Below are positions 8,293 to 16,927 of a stretch of DNA of 64,000 nt, piece by piece. This DNA is from Verrucomicrobiota bacterium (GTDB lineage Bacteria; Verrucomicrobiota; Kiritimatiellia; CAIQIC01; JAGNIJ01). Made by a program: the position numbers and the translations under genes. The notes beneath the pieces are model-generated. The model was not told the DNA's origin. It saw only the letters and a list, made by a program, of their open reading frames with translations, and did not search any database. The DNA is taken from contig JAKLGK010000005.1 in the NCBI GenBank assembly GCA_022710725.1, positions 220,347-284,346 on the forward strand, read 5' to 3'. How positions within the stretch are numbered: the first letter of the stretch is position 1; each line of letters begins with the position of its first letter.

Positions 8293-11200
8293 TCAGGCCG
8301 GCGGCGGCTCTGCCGCGGGCGCCTCGCCCGCGGGCGCTTCCGGCGGAGTGGATGCCGCGGCCGGTTGCGAAACGGGTTCCGGCGCCGCGGCTGGCGCAGG
8401 GGGCGGTTCCTTGGCCGGGGCCGGTTCGCTCTTCGCCGGCGGCTTGGCCTTCTCGTGGTGCGAGAATTTCACCGAGACGATCTTGGAGACGCCCTGGTGC
8501 TCCATCGTCACGCCGTAGAGGATGTCCGCCGCGCCGATGGTCTGCCGGTTGTGCGTGATGACGATGAACTGCGAGCTTTCCAGGAATCCCTGCACCACCT
8601 TGATGAACCGGCCGATGTTGGCCTCGTCGAGGGCCGCGTCGAGCTCGTCCAGCAGGCAGAAGGGGCTCGGCTTGACCATGTAGAGGGAGAACAGCAGCGC
8701 GACGGCCGTCATCGTGCGCTCGCCGCCGGAGAGCAGGGAGACGGTCTGCAGCTTCTTGCCCGGCGGCCGGGCGATGATCTCGATGCCCGACTCGAGCACG
8801 TCGCCTTCGTCGACGAGCACCAGCTTGGCCGTGCCGCCGCCGAACAGCTTCTGGAACATGTCCTGGAAGTTGGCGTTCACCCGGTTGAAGGTCTGCTGGA
8901 ACATCTCGGTCGTGGTCTGGTTGATGCGCCGGATGAAATCCAGCAACTGCTGCTTGGCGTTGACCAGGTCGTCCTGCTGCCGCGTCAGGAAGTCGTGCCG
9001 CTCCTCGTGCTGCTTGTACTCCTCGATCGCGACGAGGTTGACCGGCCCCATGGATTCCAGCTTGGCGCGCAGCTCGGCGATCTGCGTCTCCATCTCCTCG
9101 CGGTCGGGCCGCTGGCCGTTTTCCCAGGCGGGCTCCGGCGCGGCGGCAAGCTGGTCCAGCGTGATGTGATACTCGGCCATGGCGCGCTCGACGAGGTTCT
9201 GGCGGCGCACGCGCTGCTCGGCGAGTTCGACGTCCACCTGTCCCTTGCGGTTCCTCACGTCGTCCATGTTCGCGCGCTGCTCGTGCAGGCGCTTGTCCCA
9301 GACGCCCACCGCGGCCAGGGCCTCCTCGCGGCGCTTCCGCGCGGCGTCCAGGTGCGCGGCCTGGCGGGCGACTTCCTCCTCCATCGGCTGCAGGCGGGTC
9401 TTCGTCTCCGCCAGCTGCCGCTCCAGGTCGCCGATGCGCGCGCGGTACGACACGAGGTCCTCGGACCGCGTGCGGATGAGTTCCTCGATCTCCTGGATGC
9501 GGGCCTGCAGAGGTTTCTGGCGCTCGACCATGTGCTCGGCGGCCTGCCGCCGCTCGGCGTGGCCGACCCGGGCGTTCGTGACCGCGTCCGCCTTCTCGGT
9601 GCGCTCGTTCTCCAGCGCCCGCAACTCGTCGTTCTTGGACGCGGTTCCGGCGCGGATCTCGGCCTGCCGGGCGCGGTATCGCTCCAGCTCGGCGTGGATC
9701 GCGTTCTTCCGTTCGGCGCCGGAGGAGGTCTGCTCTTGCAGCGACTGCCATTCCCACGCGACCGTGTCCGCGCGCTGCCGGGCCTGGTCGGCCTCCTGGG
9801 CGATGATATGCTGCTCGCCCTCGCGCTGGGCCAGGGCGTGACGGCGCTCGTCGAGCTGGCGGCGCAGGCCGGTCTCCTCGGCCTCCGCCGCCGCGATATC
9901 GTCCCGCAGCCGCGCCGCCTGCAGTTCACCCTCGGTGTGCTGCCGCCGCAGGTCCGCCAGCTCCCGCGTCCAATCCTCGAGGTACTGCCGCCGCGCCAGG
10001 GGCGTGATCTCGTGGGCGCCCGGCATCCAGAATTCGAGCAGGCCGTTTCCGCGCCGCACCGCGCCGCCGGGCGTCACCAGCGTCGCGCCCGCCGGGATGG
10101 CGGCGCCCGGCGCGGGCAGAACGTCCACGACGCGCACGCCGCGGAGCAGGCGATCGACGGCCGGGCGCCACTCGGGGGCGCAGCGGACGCGCTCGGCCAG
10201 CGGCCGGCCCGGCCCGTCCGGCCAGGGGTCCGGTCCCGGCGCGGCGGCGGCGAGGGGCAGCAGACGCGCGGCGCCGGCGGCCCGCCGCTCGAGTTGGCTC
10301 AGCAGGTCCGCGGCGGTCGACTCGTCGGCGACCGCCAGGGCGTCCAGGCCGGTGCGCAGGGCCGCCTCCAGCGCGACGCGGTAGGCCGGGTCGGGCTGCA
10401 GGTGATCCGTCAGCGCGCCCAGCACGGCGCCCGCGCGAAGATTCCAGTCCGCCGGCGGGTCGAGCAGGGCGCGCGCCCCGCTCGGAAGTCCGTCGAGCCG
10501 CGCCTCGGGTTGATCGAGCATTTCCACCTGGGCCTCGCGCGCGGCGAGCCGCGCCTTGAGGTCGGCCAGGCTCTTCAAGGTGTCGGCCAGTTGGCGGGCG
10601 GCGCTGTCTTTCGCCGCCGCGCGCTCTCCGTGGCGGCCCTGGAGCGAGCCGACTTCGTCGCGCAACGCGCCGAGGGACCCGTTCATCTCCTCCTGGCGGG
10701 CCGCGTAAATGTCCACGGCGTGGCGCAGCTCCGACTGCTCGGCGGCGAGCCGCTCCCGGCGCAGGGTCGCCGTGCGCTCGCTGGCCTCGAGGTCGTAGAG
10801 CTCGTTCTGCAGGCGCGAGGTCCGGCTCTCGATGTCGATCATCTCCGTGCTCAAGTCGTGCAGGAACTGGCGCGTCGCGGAGAGTTTGTCCTCGTGCGCC
10901 GCCAGGTCCGCCTGGCGGGCCTGGAGGTCGCGCTCGGCCGCGTCGCGGGCGGCGACGGCGTCGGTCAGCTGCCGGCCCAGTTCCTCGAGCGAGGCGCGGT
11001 GCTGGTCCAGGCGCTGCCGCGCCTCGTCGGCGTCGTGGCGGTCGCGGTCGGAGAGGGTTTGCAGTTCCCGGATGCGGTCCTCGTTGACCTGGATCAGTTC
11101 CCGCGCGCGGTCGAGGTCGGTGCGCGCCCGCATGGAGGCTTCCATGGCCTGCGCGATGGCCTGCTCGGCGGCGGAGAGCGCGGCCCGGTTTTCAGAGGCC

Positions 11201-12003
11201 TGGCGCTCGGTCTCGGCCATGTGCGCGCGGAGGGCCTCCTCCTGCTCGGCGAAGCCCGCCACCCGCTTCTCGAGCTGCGCGAGGTCGAGGTCGTAGGCCT
11301 GCATCCGGTCCCGCGTGGCGAACAAATCGAGCCCGCGCAGCTGCTCCTGGATGACCTGGTAACGGCGGGCCTTGCCGGCCTGGCGCTGGAGGGAGATGAT
11401 CTGGCGGCGGACCTCGCGGATGATGTCCGCCAGGCGCAGCAGGTTGGCCTCCGTGTGCTCGAGCTTGCGGATGGCCTCCTTCTTGTCCGCCTTGAACTTC
11501 GTGATGCCGCTGGCCTCCTCGAAGACCTCGCGGCGGTCCTCCGGGCGGGAGCTCAAGATCTGGTCGATCCGGCCCTGCTCGAGGATGGAGTAGGAGTCCG
11601 TGCCGATGCCGGTGTCCATGAACAGCCGCTGGATGTCCTTGAGCCGGCAGGGCGTCTTGTTGATGAAGTAGCTGCCCTCGCCGTCGCGGAAGACGCGGCG
11701 GGTGACGGTGACCTCGTTGTACTCGGTGCCGAGCACCTTCTCGCAGTCGGCGAAGGTCATGGACACCTCGGCCATGCCCATGGGCTTGTGGGTGTCCGCC
11801 CCGTTGAAAATGCAGTCCTCCATCTTCGCGCCGCGCAGCGCCTTGGCGCTCTGCTCGCCGAGCACCCAGCGGATGGAATCGGCGATGTTGCTCTTGCCGC
11901 AGCCGTTCGGGCCGACGATGGCGGTCATGCCCGGCTCGAAATCCAGCTTCGTGCGGTCGGCGAAACTCTTAAACCCGATCAGTTCCAGGTGTTTCAGATA
12001 CAA
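8293..12003 (-). CDS. smc: chromosome segregation ATPase SMC
   Basis: 1,236 residues. The head starts with G-F-K-S-F-A-D and Walker A G-P-N-G-C-G-K-S (about 32-39). Coiled coil follows, then a hinge around 510-680, a second coil, and the C-terminal head with signature L-L-S-G-G-E-R and Walker B C-L-L-D-E-L-D-A-A-L-D. SMC dimers with ScpA/ScpB organise and segregate the chromosome. The first codon is TTG, not ATG: no ATG precedes the conserved start, and AAGGGG lies eight bases upstream. The protein ends with an unusual tail of 52 residues, almost entirely Pro, Ala, Glu and Lys (about 1185-1236), absent from typical SMC and probably disordered. Confidence 0.95.
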   Translation of the reverse strand: MYLKHLELIGFKSFADRTKLDFEPGMTAIVGPNGCGKSNIADSIRWVLGEQSAKALRGAKMEDCIFNGADTHKPMGMAEVSMTFADCEKVLGTEYNEVTVTRRVFRDGEGSYFINKTPCRLKDIQRLFMDTGIGTDSYSILEQGRIDQILSSRPEDRREVFEEASGITKFKADKKEAIRKLEHTEANLLRLADIIREVRRQIISLQRQAGKARRYQVIQEQLRGLDLFATRDRMQAYDLDLAQLEKRVAGFAEQEEALRAHMAETERQASENRAALSAAEQAIAQAMEASMRARTDLDRARELIQVNEDRIRELQTLSDRDRHDADEARQRLDQHRASLEELGRQLTDAVAARDAAERDLQARQADLAAHEDKLSATRQFLHDLSTEMIDIESRTSRLQNELYDLEASERTATLRRERLAAEQSELRHAVDIYAARQEEMNGSLGALRDEVGSLQGRHGERAAAKDSAARQLADTLKSLADLKARLAAREAQVEMLDQPEARLDGLPSGARALLDPPADWNLRAGAVLGALTDHLQPDPAYRVALEAALRTGLDALAVADESTAADLLSQLERRAAGAARLLPLAAAAPGPDPWPDGPGRPLAERVRCAPEWRPAVDRLLRGVRVVDVLPAPGAAIPAGATLVTPGGAVRRGNGLLEFWMPGAHEITPLARRQYLEDWTRELADLRRQHTEGELQAARLRDDIAAAEAEETGLRRQLDERRHALAQREGEQHIIAQEADQARQRADTVAWEWQSLQEQTSSGAERKNAIHAELERYRARQAEIRAGTASKNDELRALENERTEKADAVTNARVGHAERRQAAEHMVERQKPLQARIQEIEELIRTRSEDLVSYRARIGDLERQLAETKTRLQPMEEEVARQAAHLDAARKRREEALAAVGVWDKRLHEQRANMDDVRNRKGQVDVELAEQRVRRQNLVERAMAEYHITLDQLAAAPEPAWENGQRPDREEMETQIAELRAKLESMGPVNLVAIEEYKQHEERHDFLTRQQDDLVNAKQQLLDFIRRINQTTTEMFQQTFNRVNANFQDMFQKLFGGGTAKLVLVDEGDVLESGIEIIARPPGKKLQTVSLLSGGERTMTAVALLFSLYMVKPSPFCLLDELDAALDEANIGRFIKVVQGFLESSQFIVITHNRQTIGAADILYGVTMEHQGVSKIVSVKFSHHEKAKPPAKSEPAPAKEPPPAPAAAPEPVSQPAAASTPPEAPAGEAPAAEPPPA

Positions 12004-12011
12004 GGCTGTTT

Positions 12012-12017
12012 CCCCTT
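12012..12017 (-). promoter_or_regulatory. Shine-Dalgarno site supporting the TTG start of smc
   Basis: AAGGGG on the minus strand, eight bases before the TTG at 12003-12001. With no ATG near the conserved N terminus, this site decides the smc start. Confidence 0.65.
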
Positions 12018-12020
12018 CAT

Positions 12021-12061
12021 GCCCGGCGGAAAAAACCGGGCCGGACCCTGAAAAATCAGGG
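12021..12061. repeat. two small inverted repeats upstream of smc
   Basis: GCCCGG...CCGGGC (12021-12041) is followed by CCCTGA-AAAA-TCAGGG (12046-12061). They lie in the smc leader on the minus strand and could form two short hairpins. There is no T-run, so they are not terminators. The function is unknown. Confidence 0.35.
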
Positions 12062-12217
12062 TGTATTCAGTACCACGTGCGGCACAGGCGCGCAACATCA
12101 ATGCGACGCCCGATCCCGCGTTTTTTCGAGGAATTCCGCGGGATTGGAGGTTGAAGCCGGGCCGGCCTTCGGCCACAATGCATGACGGGCGCCAAAGCCC
12201 GGAGCATGGAGGGTCCC

Positions 12218-12511
12218 ATGTACGTTACGCTGGTGCACGTGCGCGTGAAAAAAGAGGCCGTCCCGTCCTTCATCCAGGCCTGCCGGGCCAACCACGAAGC
12301 CTCGACCAGCGAGCCGGGCAACCGTCGATTCGACGTCCTGCAGCTGAAGGAAGACCCGACCCGATTCGTCCTCTACGAGGCGTATGCATCCAAAGAGGAC
12401 GCTGCCGCGCACAAGAACACGCCGCACTATGCCGCGTGGCGCGACGCCGTGGCGGGCTGGATGGCCGAGCCCCGCAAGGGCGTGGTGTACGACGGCCTGT
12501 TCCCGGCCTGA
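12218..12511 (+). CDS. antibiotic biosynthesis monooxygenase (ABM)-fold protein
   Basis: 97 residues matching the dimeric ABM ferredoxin-like fold: M-Y-V-T-L-V-H-V-R-V-K at the start, E-P-G-N-x-R-F-D-V-L in strand two, and Y-E-A-Y...H-K-N-T-P-H-Y-A-A-W in the second half. Relatives include LsrG-like and YgiN-like quinol or autoinducer-processing enzymes, often annotated as putative quinol monooxygenases. GGAGG at 12208-12212 precedes the ATG at 12218 and fixes the start over an upstream ATG at 12182. It stands alone, divergent from smc and convergent with the serpin gene (four-base gap). The substrate cannot be read from the sequence. Confidence 0.8.
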   Translation: MYVTLVHVRVKKEAVPSFIQACRANHEASTSEPGNRRFDVLQLKEDPTRFVLYEAYASKEDAAAHKNTPHYAAWRDAVAGWMAEPRKGVVYDGLFPA

Positions 12512-12515
12512 TCGG

Positions 12516-13718
12516 CTATTCGCCGGCCTTTGTCGGGTCGGACAGGCGGCCCATGAAGAGCAGGCTGCCGGTCTGCTTTTCCACGATCAGGAAAAGGAAC
12601 GGGTGGTCCGCCGTGAACAGGACCGGCCGGCTGGGCGCCATGGCCCTCGGCTGCATCACCACGGCCGTCGCCGCCGCGGCCTCGGTGCCTTCCTCGTTGA
12701 CCTCGACGAAGGCCTTGTGGAGCACGGCGCCGATGTAGAGCCAGTCCGGCCGCCCGTCCATGCCCGCGAAGTTGGCGAGGGTGTCGCTGAAGGCGTCCGG
12801 CATGCCCATCGCGGACAGCGTGTCGTTCAGGCGGAAGGCGGAGGTCATCGTGAAGCGGGGCAGCGTGACCAGGACGTCCCGGTCGCTCATTTCATCGCGC
12901 CACGCCCCGAGCCGGTCCGCGGTGAGCCCCTGCTCCAGCGTCCGCAGGCCGTCGACCGTCGCGGGCAGGAGGATCAGCATGGCGCAATCGCCGCCCGCGT
13001 ACGGCAGTTCCGCCAGGTCCAGTTCCGGGAAGTGGGCGTACGCGCACTTCAGCTTCCGGATCATCATCGGCGCCTGGACGGTCTGGTCGGCGGACAGGTG
13101 GAAAGGGGCGTCCCGCGTCGCGGCCGCGTCGAACGGCGCGGCCCATTTCCCCTTGAAGTAGATGGCGTTGACCAGCACGAGGCGGGTCATCGAGGTGATG
13201 AACCCGGGCTGGATCAGGTTCCGGATCTTCTCCCGCGTTTTCTCCTCGACCCACCCGTTGATCCGGGCCCGGACCGATTCCGGCTCGCCGAAATCGAGCG
13301 GCGTCACGGAAACGCCGTACTCTTTCTCCAGCAGCGCAACATATTCCGGGAGAAACGGATACTGCTGCTGCGGCCACAGGGAGTTGGCCGCGGTCCATTG
13401 AACCTGGCCTTCCTTCTGTGTCCGGGCGAGCCGGGCGGACAGGTCGGCGAACGCGGGGTGCAGTTCTTCCTGGCCGAGGCTGAAACGAAGCGTCGCGGCC
13501 ATCTGCTTTTCCGTTTCGCCGCGCGCGCCGGCATAGGTCATGGCGAGGGCCGTGGAAATGCTGTAGGGCGAGAAGAACAGATTCCCGGGCGCCGGGGCCA
13601 GGGCGCGGTAGAGATCCACGGCGAACGCGGTGTTGTCCTGCGCGAGGTCCGCGGCCGCGGGCAGGGCGGCGGCCAGCGCCAGCGCGAGGATGGCCGAACC
13701 GACGGGGCGTGCTTTCAT
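12516..13718 (-). CDS. secreted serpin, predicted inhibitory with Arg at P1
   Basis: 400 residues: signal peptide (1-23), then a full-length serpin fold. The hinge of the reactive loop reads E-E-G-T-E-A-A-A-A-T, the consensus for inhibitory serpins. Counting from P17 places P1 at R358 in Q-P-R-A-M, so trypsin-like proteases are the likely targets. The F-x-A-D-H-P-F-L-F motif that follows the loop is present. Serpins trap serine or cysteine proteases by loop insertion; in bacteria they may guard against exogenous or host proteases. GGAGGAC lies just before the ATG. The gene starts 16 bases after the sigma-factor stop on the same strand, so the two are probably co-transcribed. Confidence 0.92.
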   Translation of the reverse strand: MKARPVGSAILALALAAALPAAADLAQDNTAFAVDLYRALAPAPGNLFFSPYSISTALAMTYAGARGETEKQMAATLRFSLGQEELHPAFADLSARLARTQKEGQVQWTAANSLWPQQQYPFLPEYVALLEKEYGVSVTPLDFGEPESVRARINGWVEEKTREKIRNLIQPGFITSMTRLVLVNAIYFKGKWAAPFDAAATRDAPFHLSADQTVQAPMMIRKLKCAYAHFPELDLAELPYAGGDCAMLILLPATVDGLRTLEQGLTADRLGAWRDEMSDRDVLVTLPRFTMTSAFRLNDTLSAMGMPDAFSDTLANFAGMDGRPDWLYIGAVLHKAFVEVNEEGTEAAAATAVVMQPRAMAPSRPVLFTADHPFLFLIVEKQTGSLLFMGRLSDPTKAGE

Positions 13719-13734
13719 GGGTCCTCCTCCGGAG

Positions 13735-14802
13735 CTACATCCGCGGATTCACGACGCCGCGCCGGAGCATCTGGCGCAGCTTGCGGAGGGCGTCGTCCTG
13801 GATCTGCTTGATGCGGGCGCGCGTGAGGTTGAGCATGGCTCCGGTCTCCTCGAGCGTCCGGCCCTCGATGAACCGCAGGCGCATGATCAGCTTCGAGCGC
13901 GCGGGGAGCCGCTCCACCGCCGTCCAGATCTCCGAGCGCTGCGCCGCGTGGGAGGCCTCCTCGGCCTCGCTGTCCTCGACGATGTCGTACAGGTTGGATT
14001 CGTTGTCCGCGAACATCGCGTCCAGCGAGACCGGCGGGCCGGGCTGGTGCTCGAGCTGGCGGACATACGGGCGGATCTTCGCCACCCGTTCCTCGGTCAT
14101 GCCCGTCAGGTTGGCCAGCAGGGCGTCGTCCGGCGGCTCGCCGCGGTCCTTGGGCCAGGCGTCGAGGATTTCCTTGAGCGCCAGCATCTCGCGCGAGGGC
14201 CGCATGCCGATGCTGCCGGAGCGGACGTGGTCGCGGAAGTAGTTGCGCAGGCGGTTCTGGACGGCCTTCTGCGCGTAGACGTAGAACGGCGTGCCGCGCG
14301 TGAAATCGAACTTCCGGATGGCGTTGGACAGGGCCTTGGAGCCCTCCTGCAGGAAGTCGCCCAGCCAGACCTGGCCGATCCAGAAGTAGGGCTTGATGCA
14401 GCTCACCACGAGGCGCCGGTTGGCGATGAACAGCTCCTCCTCGGCCGCCTCGATCTGCGAAATGAGCTTGCGCGCCGCGACGCCTGCCTCGCGCCACTGG
14501 GCGGAGCTTTTCATGTGGCGGCGGGAGAGCAGCCGGATCTGCGTGGCGCACCAGTGAATCTCGGTGAAGAGGGCGAGCGTGGACTCCGGCGTCAGCAGTT
14601 CCACCGTGCCGCGCTCGATGAGAAACCGGCCGACCGCCTGCATGTTCGAGTCCGGGCTCATGTAGGTGCGCTTCTGGCGCACGGGCGGGGGGCAGCCGGC
14701 GGGCCGGCGGAACTCGGGCCGGGTGATAACCTTGAAGGGAAGGCCGGCGGCCAGGGCTTTCAGCTCCTCCCGATATTGCCCGCCTGTTTTCGTCAAGGCC
14801 AC
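13735..14802 (-). CDS. sigma-70 family RNA polymerase sigma factor (alternative type)
   Basis: 355 residues from a GTG at 14802. Region 1.2 begins near residue 54 (A-V-G-R-F-L...L-L-T-P-E-S). Region 2 contains D-F-L-Q-E-G-S-K-A-L-x-x-A-I-R-K-F-D-F-T-R-G. Region 4 ends with T-L-E-E-T-G-A-M-L-N-L-T-R-A-R-I-K-Q-I-Q, close to the RpoD helix-turn-helix that reads TTGACA. Region 2.3 lacks the Trp-Trp pair of primary sigma factors (Y-A-Q-K-A-V-Q-N instead of a W-W-I-R-Q form), so this is probably an alternative sigma factor. An ATG at 14661 would give 308 residues and is a real alternative; the upstream codons look coding, and a promoter near 14850 fits the longer form. It precedes the serpin gene by 16 bases. 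Confidence 0.85.
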   Translation of the reverse strand: MALTKTGGQYREELKALAAGLPFKVITRPEFRRPAGCPPPVRQKRTYMSPDSNMQAVGRFLIERGTVELLTPESTLALFTEIHWCATQIRLLSRRHMKSSAQWREAGVAARKLISQIEAAEEELFIANRRLVVSCIKPYFWIGQVWLGDFLQEGSKALSNAIRKFDFTRGTPFYVYAQKAVQNRLRNYFRDHVRSGSIGMRPSREMLALKEILDAWPKDRGEPPDDALLANLTGMTEERVAKIRPYVRQLEHQPGPPVSLDAMFADNESNLYDIVEDSEAEEASHAAQRSEIWTAVERLPARSKLIMRLRFIEGRTLEETGAMLNLTRARIKQIQDDALRKLRQMLRRGVVNPRM

Positions 14803-14846
14803 GATCGTGCCCGATACGGAAATTGTCGCGAACGCTCGAACGCTAC

Positions 14847-14875
14847 ACTGTGCATGGCTTGAGCCGCGCTGTCAA
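14847..14875 (-). promoter_or_regulatory. candidate promoter for the sigma factor-serpin unit
   Basis: A perfect -35 box TTGACA on the minus strand (14875-14870), 17 bases, and a weak -10 CACAGT (14852-14847). It lies over the last codons of the upstream fusion gene and would start transcription about 38 bases before the GTG at 14802. The -10 is poor, so confidence is low. Confidence 0.3.
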
Positions 14876-16806
14876 CGGCGGCCTGAAGATTCCCGCGACA
14901 GGAGCCGCTCCGTGACCGCCGCCAGGACGGGAAGGGCGGGGCTGCGGCCGAGGGCGCGACGGAGGAGGCGCAGGGCCGGCGGGATGAACCGGGCGAAGGA
15001 CTCCAGGCCCGGCTGGGCCGACAGCTGGCCGTACGCGCCGAGGGCCTGGGCCAGGCGTTCCACGGCCGCTGGCCGGAAAAGCCGGATCGCCGAAGGGTCG
15101 CTCGGCCGCCGCCGCGCATAATGCCTGAGCAGCTTCTCCTGCAGCGGCTCCGGCAGGGCCACGTAGGGATCGCAGAGCAGCGAGGCCAGGTCGTAGGCGG
15201 CGGGCCCGAACCGCATGCCTTGGAAATCAATAAACACCGGCAATCCGCGCTTCAGAAGGATATTGCTCGACTGGAGATCGCGGTGCAGCAGGACGCGCGG
15301 CGCCCGGTTCAATCGAGCCGCGATGCCGGCCAGTTCGCGGCGGATTCGCCGGATTTCACCCGCGCTCGCCCGGCCGGCGTTCCGCAGGAAATGGGTCACG
15401 AACAGCTCGCGCTCCCACCGGTACAGCTTCGGCGTAAAAGGCTGCATCAAAGGCAGATGCTCCTGTTGCGCTCTCCTCGTCCCCGTTTCGTGAAGCCGGG
15501 CCGCTTGGTCCAGGATTCGTTCGTACAAGAGCTCGATCCGGTTCGGCCGCGAGCAGAGGACCACGTCCCGCAGGCAACGGTCCCCGGCGTCCTCCAGCAG
15601 GGCCAGGCGCGCCGCGGGTTGGTCCAGCCGCACGGCCGGAACCGGGAACCCGAAACGCGCGAGGAACCGAGTGTGCGGGACCTGCAGCGCGTTCTCCGCT
15701 CGAGCGGAATCGTAGCGCACGAGGATCAGGCTTTGGCTGCCGCGCCGGATGCGCGCGAACGCGCGGGCCGAGCCGCGCGGGCCGAAAGGAAGGACCGTCG
15801 CCTGGGCCGCGGGCCAGCCGTATTGCTGCAGCGCCTTCTGCTCCGCGTCGTCCAGCACGCGGTCCCCGCGCCCGGCGAGGAATCGAACCGGCTCGTTCAC
15901 GACGGCATCGCGGCCGACGATGGCGTCCGTGATGCGCGTGCGGGGTCCGAGCCGGGCGCCTTCCCAGGCGACGGCGTTTTCGATCCGGCATCCCGCGGCG
16001 ATCCGGACGGAGCAAGGGATGGCGGCCCAGCCTTGCACGCGGGCGCCCGCAGGCCGCGGCATACGGGCGAACAGGCGGCCGCCGGGCTTTCCGTCCAGGC
16101 GGGCCTGCCGGACCGCCGCGTGGGCGTCGAGGTACTGGCGCGGCGTGCCGAGGTCCGCCCAGAAGCTGTCCGGGACGCAGACGCCCGCGATGCGCTCGCC
16201 GCGCTTCGTCGCGCGCTCGTAGGCGGGCACGATGCCGGCGAATCCCTCGGCCGGCAGGTAGTCCAGGATGCGCGGGGAGAGCAGGTGCAGGCCGCAGAAG
16301 GTAAACGTTCCCTCGGAGCCGGGGACCGGTGCGTGGAACGAGGTGACCAGGCCGTTCTCCATGCTCACCGTCCGCGGGCCGAGCGAGGGATGCAGCCACA
16401 GGGCGGCGAGCGGGCGGGCGCGTGCGAACGCGCGGAGGAGCGGGGCCGGATCGAGGTCCGCGGCCACGTCGGCGTTGATCAGCCAGAACGGCCGCTTGTC
16501 CAGGAACCAGGCCGCGCGCCGCAGGGCCCCGCCGGTGCCGAGGATCTCCGGCTCGAAGGAAAAGTTCACGCGCAGGCCCGCGACCGGGCGGCCGGCGGCC
16601 CACCGGACCAGCTCGCCGGGCCGGTGATGCGCGTTGATCAGCACGTCGCGCACGCCCCAGTTCCGGAGCAGGAGCAGGACGTGTTCGAGGATCGGCCGGC
16701 CCCACAGCGGCATCATGGGCTTGGGCAGGTCGCGGCTCAATGGGAGCATCCTCGTGCCGAAACCGGCGGCAAGAATAAAGGCCTTGCTGGGGGCGTTCCT
16801 GCGCAT
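14872..16806 (-). CDS. sugar-1-phosphate nucleotidyltransferase fused to a sugar kinase (MurU-AmgK-like)
   Basis: 644 residues with two enzymes. Residues 8-245 form a nucleotidyltransferase: A-A-G-F-G-T-R-M-L-P-L-S...L-P-K-P, then G-T-G-G-A-L and an N-A-D-V metal aspartate. Residues 255-310 look like a short left-handed beta-helix (A-R-V-Q-G, C-R-I-E-N, R-T-R-I-T-D-A-I-V-G). Residues 330-640 are an APH/choline-kinase fold with H-R-D-L-Q-S-S-N-I-L-L near 505 and D-F-Q-G-M-R-F-G-P-A-A-Y-D-L near 525. AmgK and MurU of Pseudomonas do kinase then uridylyltransferase steps on recycled MurNAc as separate proteins. A fused MurNAc or GlcNAc salvage enzyme is my inference; another sugar is possible. 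The promoter places transcription at the ATG itself. Confidence 0.8.
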   Translation of the reverse strand: MRRNAPSKAFILAAGFGTRMLPLSRDLPKPMMPLWGRPILEHVLLLLRNWGVRDVLINAHHRPGELVRWAAGRPVAGLRVNFSFEPEILGTGGALRRAAWFLDKRPFWLINADVAADLDPAPLLRAFARARPLAALWLHPSLGPRTVSMENGLVTSFHAPVPGSEGTFTFCGLHLLSPRILDYLPAEGFAGIVPAYERATKRGERIAGVCVPDSFWADLGTPRQYLDAHAAVRQARLDGKPGGRLFARMPRPAGARVQGWAAIPCSVRIAAGCRIENAVAWEGARLGPRTRITDAIVGRDAVVNEPVRFLAGRGDRVLDDAEQKALQQYGWPAAQATVLPFGPRGSARAFARIRRGSQSLILVRYDSARAENALQVPHTRFLARFGFPVPAVRLDQPAARLALLEDAGDRCLRDVVLCSRPNRIELLYERILDQAARLHETGTRRAQQEHLPLMQPFTPKLYRWERELFVTHFLRNAGRASAGEIRRIRRELAGIAARLNRAPRVLLHRDLQSSNILLKRGLPVFIDFQGMRFGPAAYDLASLLCDPYVALPEPLQEKLLRHYARRRPSDPSAIRLFRPAAVERLAQALGAYGQLSAQPGLESFARFIPPALRLLRRALGRSPALPVLAAVTERLLSRESSGRR

Positions 16807-16812
16807 GCGTGC

Positions 16813-16841
16813 AATGTAGGATATTCTGCCCGCGAAACCAA
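16813..16841 (-). promoter_or_regulatory. promoter giving a leaderless start for the fusion gene
   Basis: Minus strand -35 TTGGTT (16841-16836), 17 bases, -10 TACATT (16818-16813), then six bases to the ATG at 16806. No Shine-Dalgarno is visible, so the transcript probably begins at or next to the start codon. Confidence 0.45.
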
Positions 16842-16927
16842 TGCCGGGTCGTCACCGCGGCGTTTCAGGCTTGACCGGCGCGGCCCCGGCTGGAAGCGTA
16901 GGGTGCGACAGGCGCGGGAGGACCGTC

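Noticed and set aside
8365-12051. A plus-strand open frame of 1,228 codons antisense to smc
   Set aside because: A GC-bias shadow of a certain SMC gene; the sequence is low-complexity Leu/Arg/Val/Gly and has no start signal.
16871-16904. TTGACC and TAGGGT as the purM promoter
   Set aside because: The spacing is 22 bases and the -10 is poor, so I did not list it.
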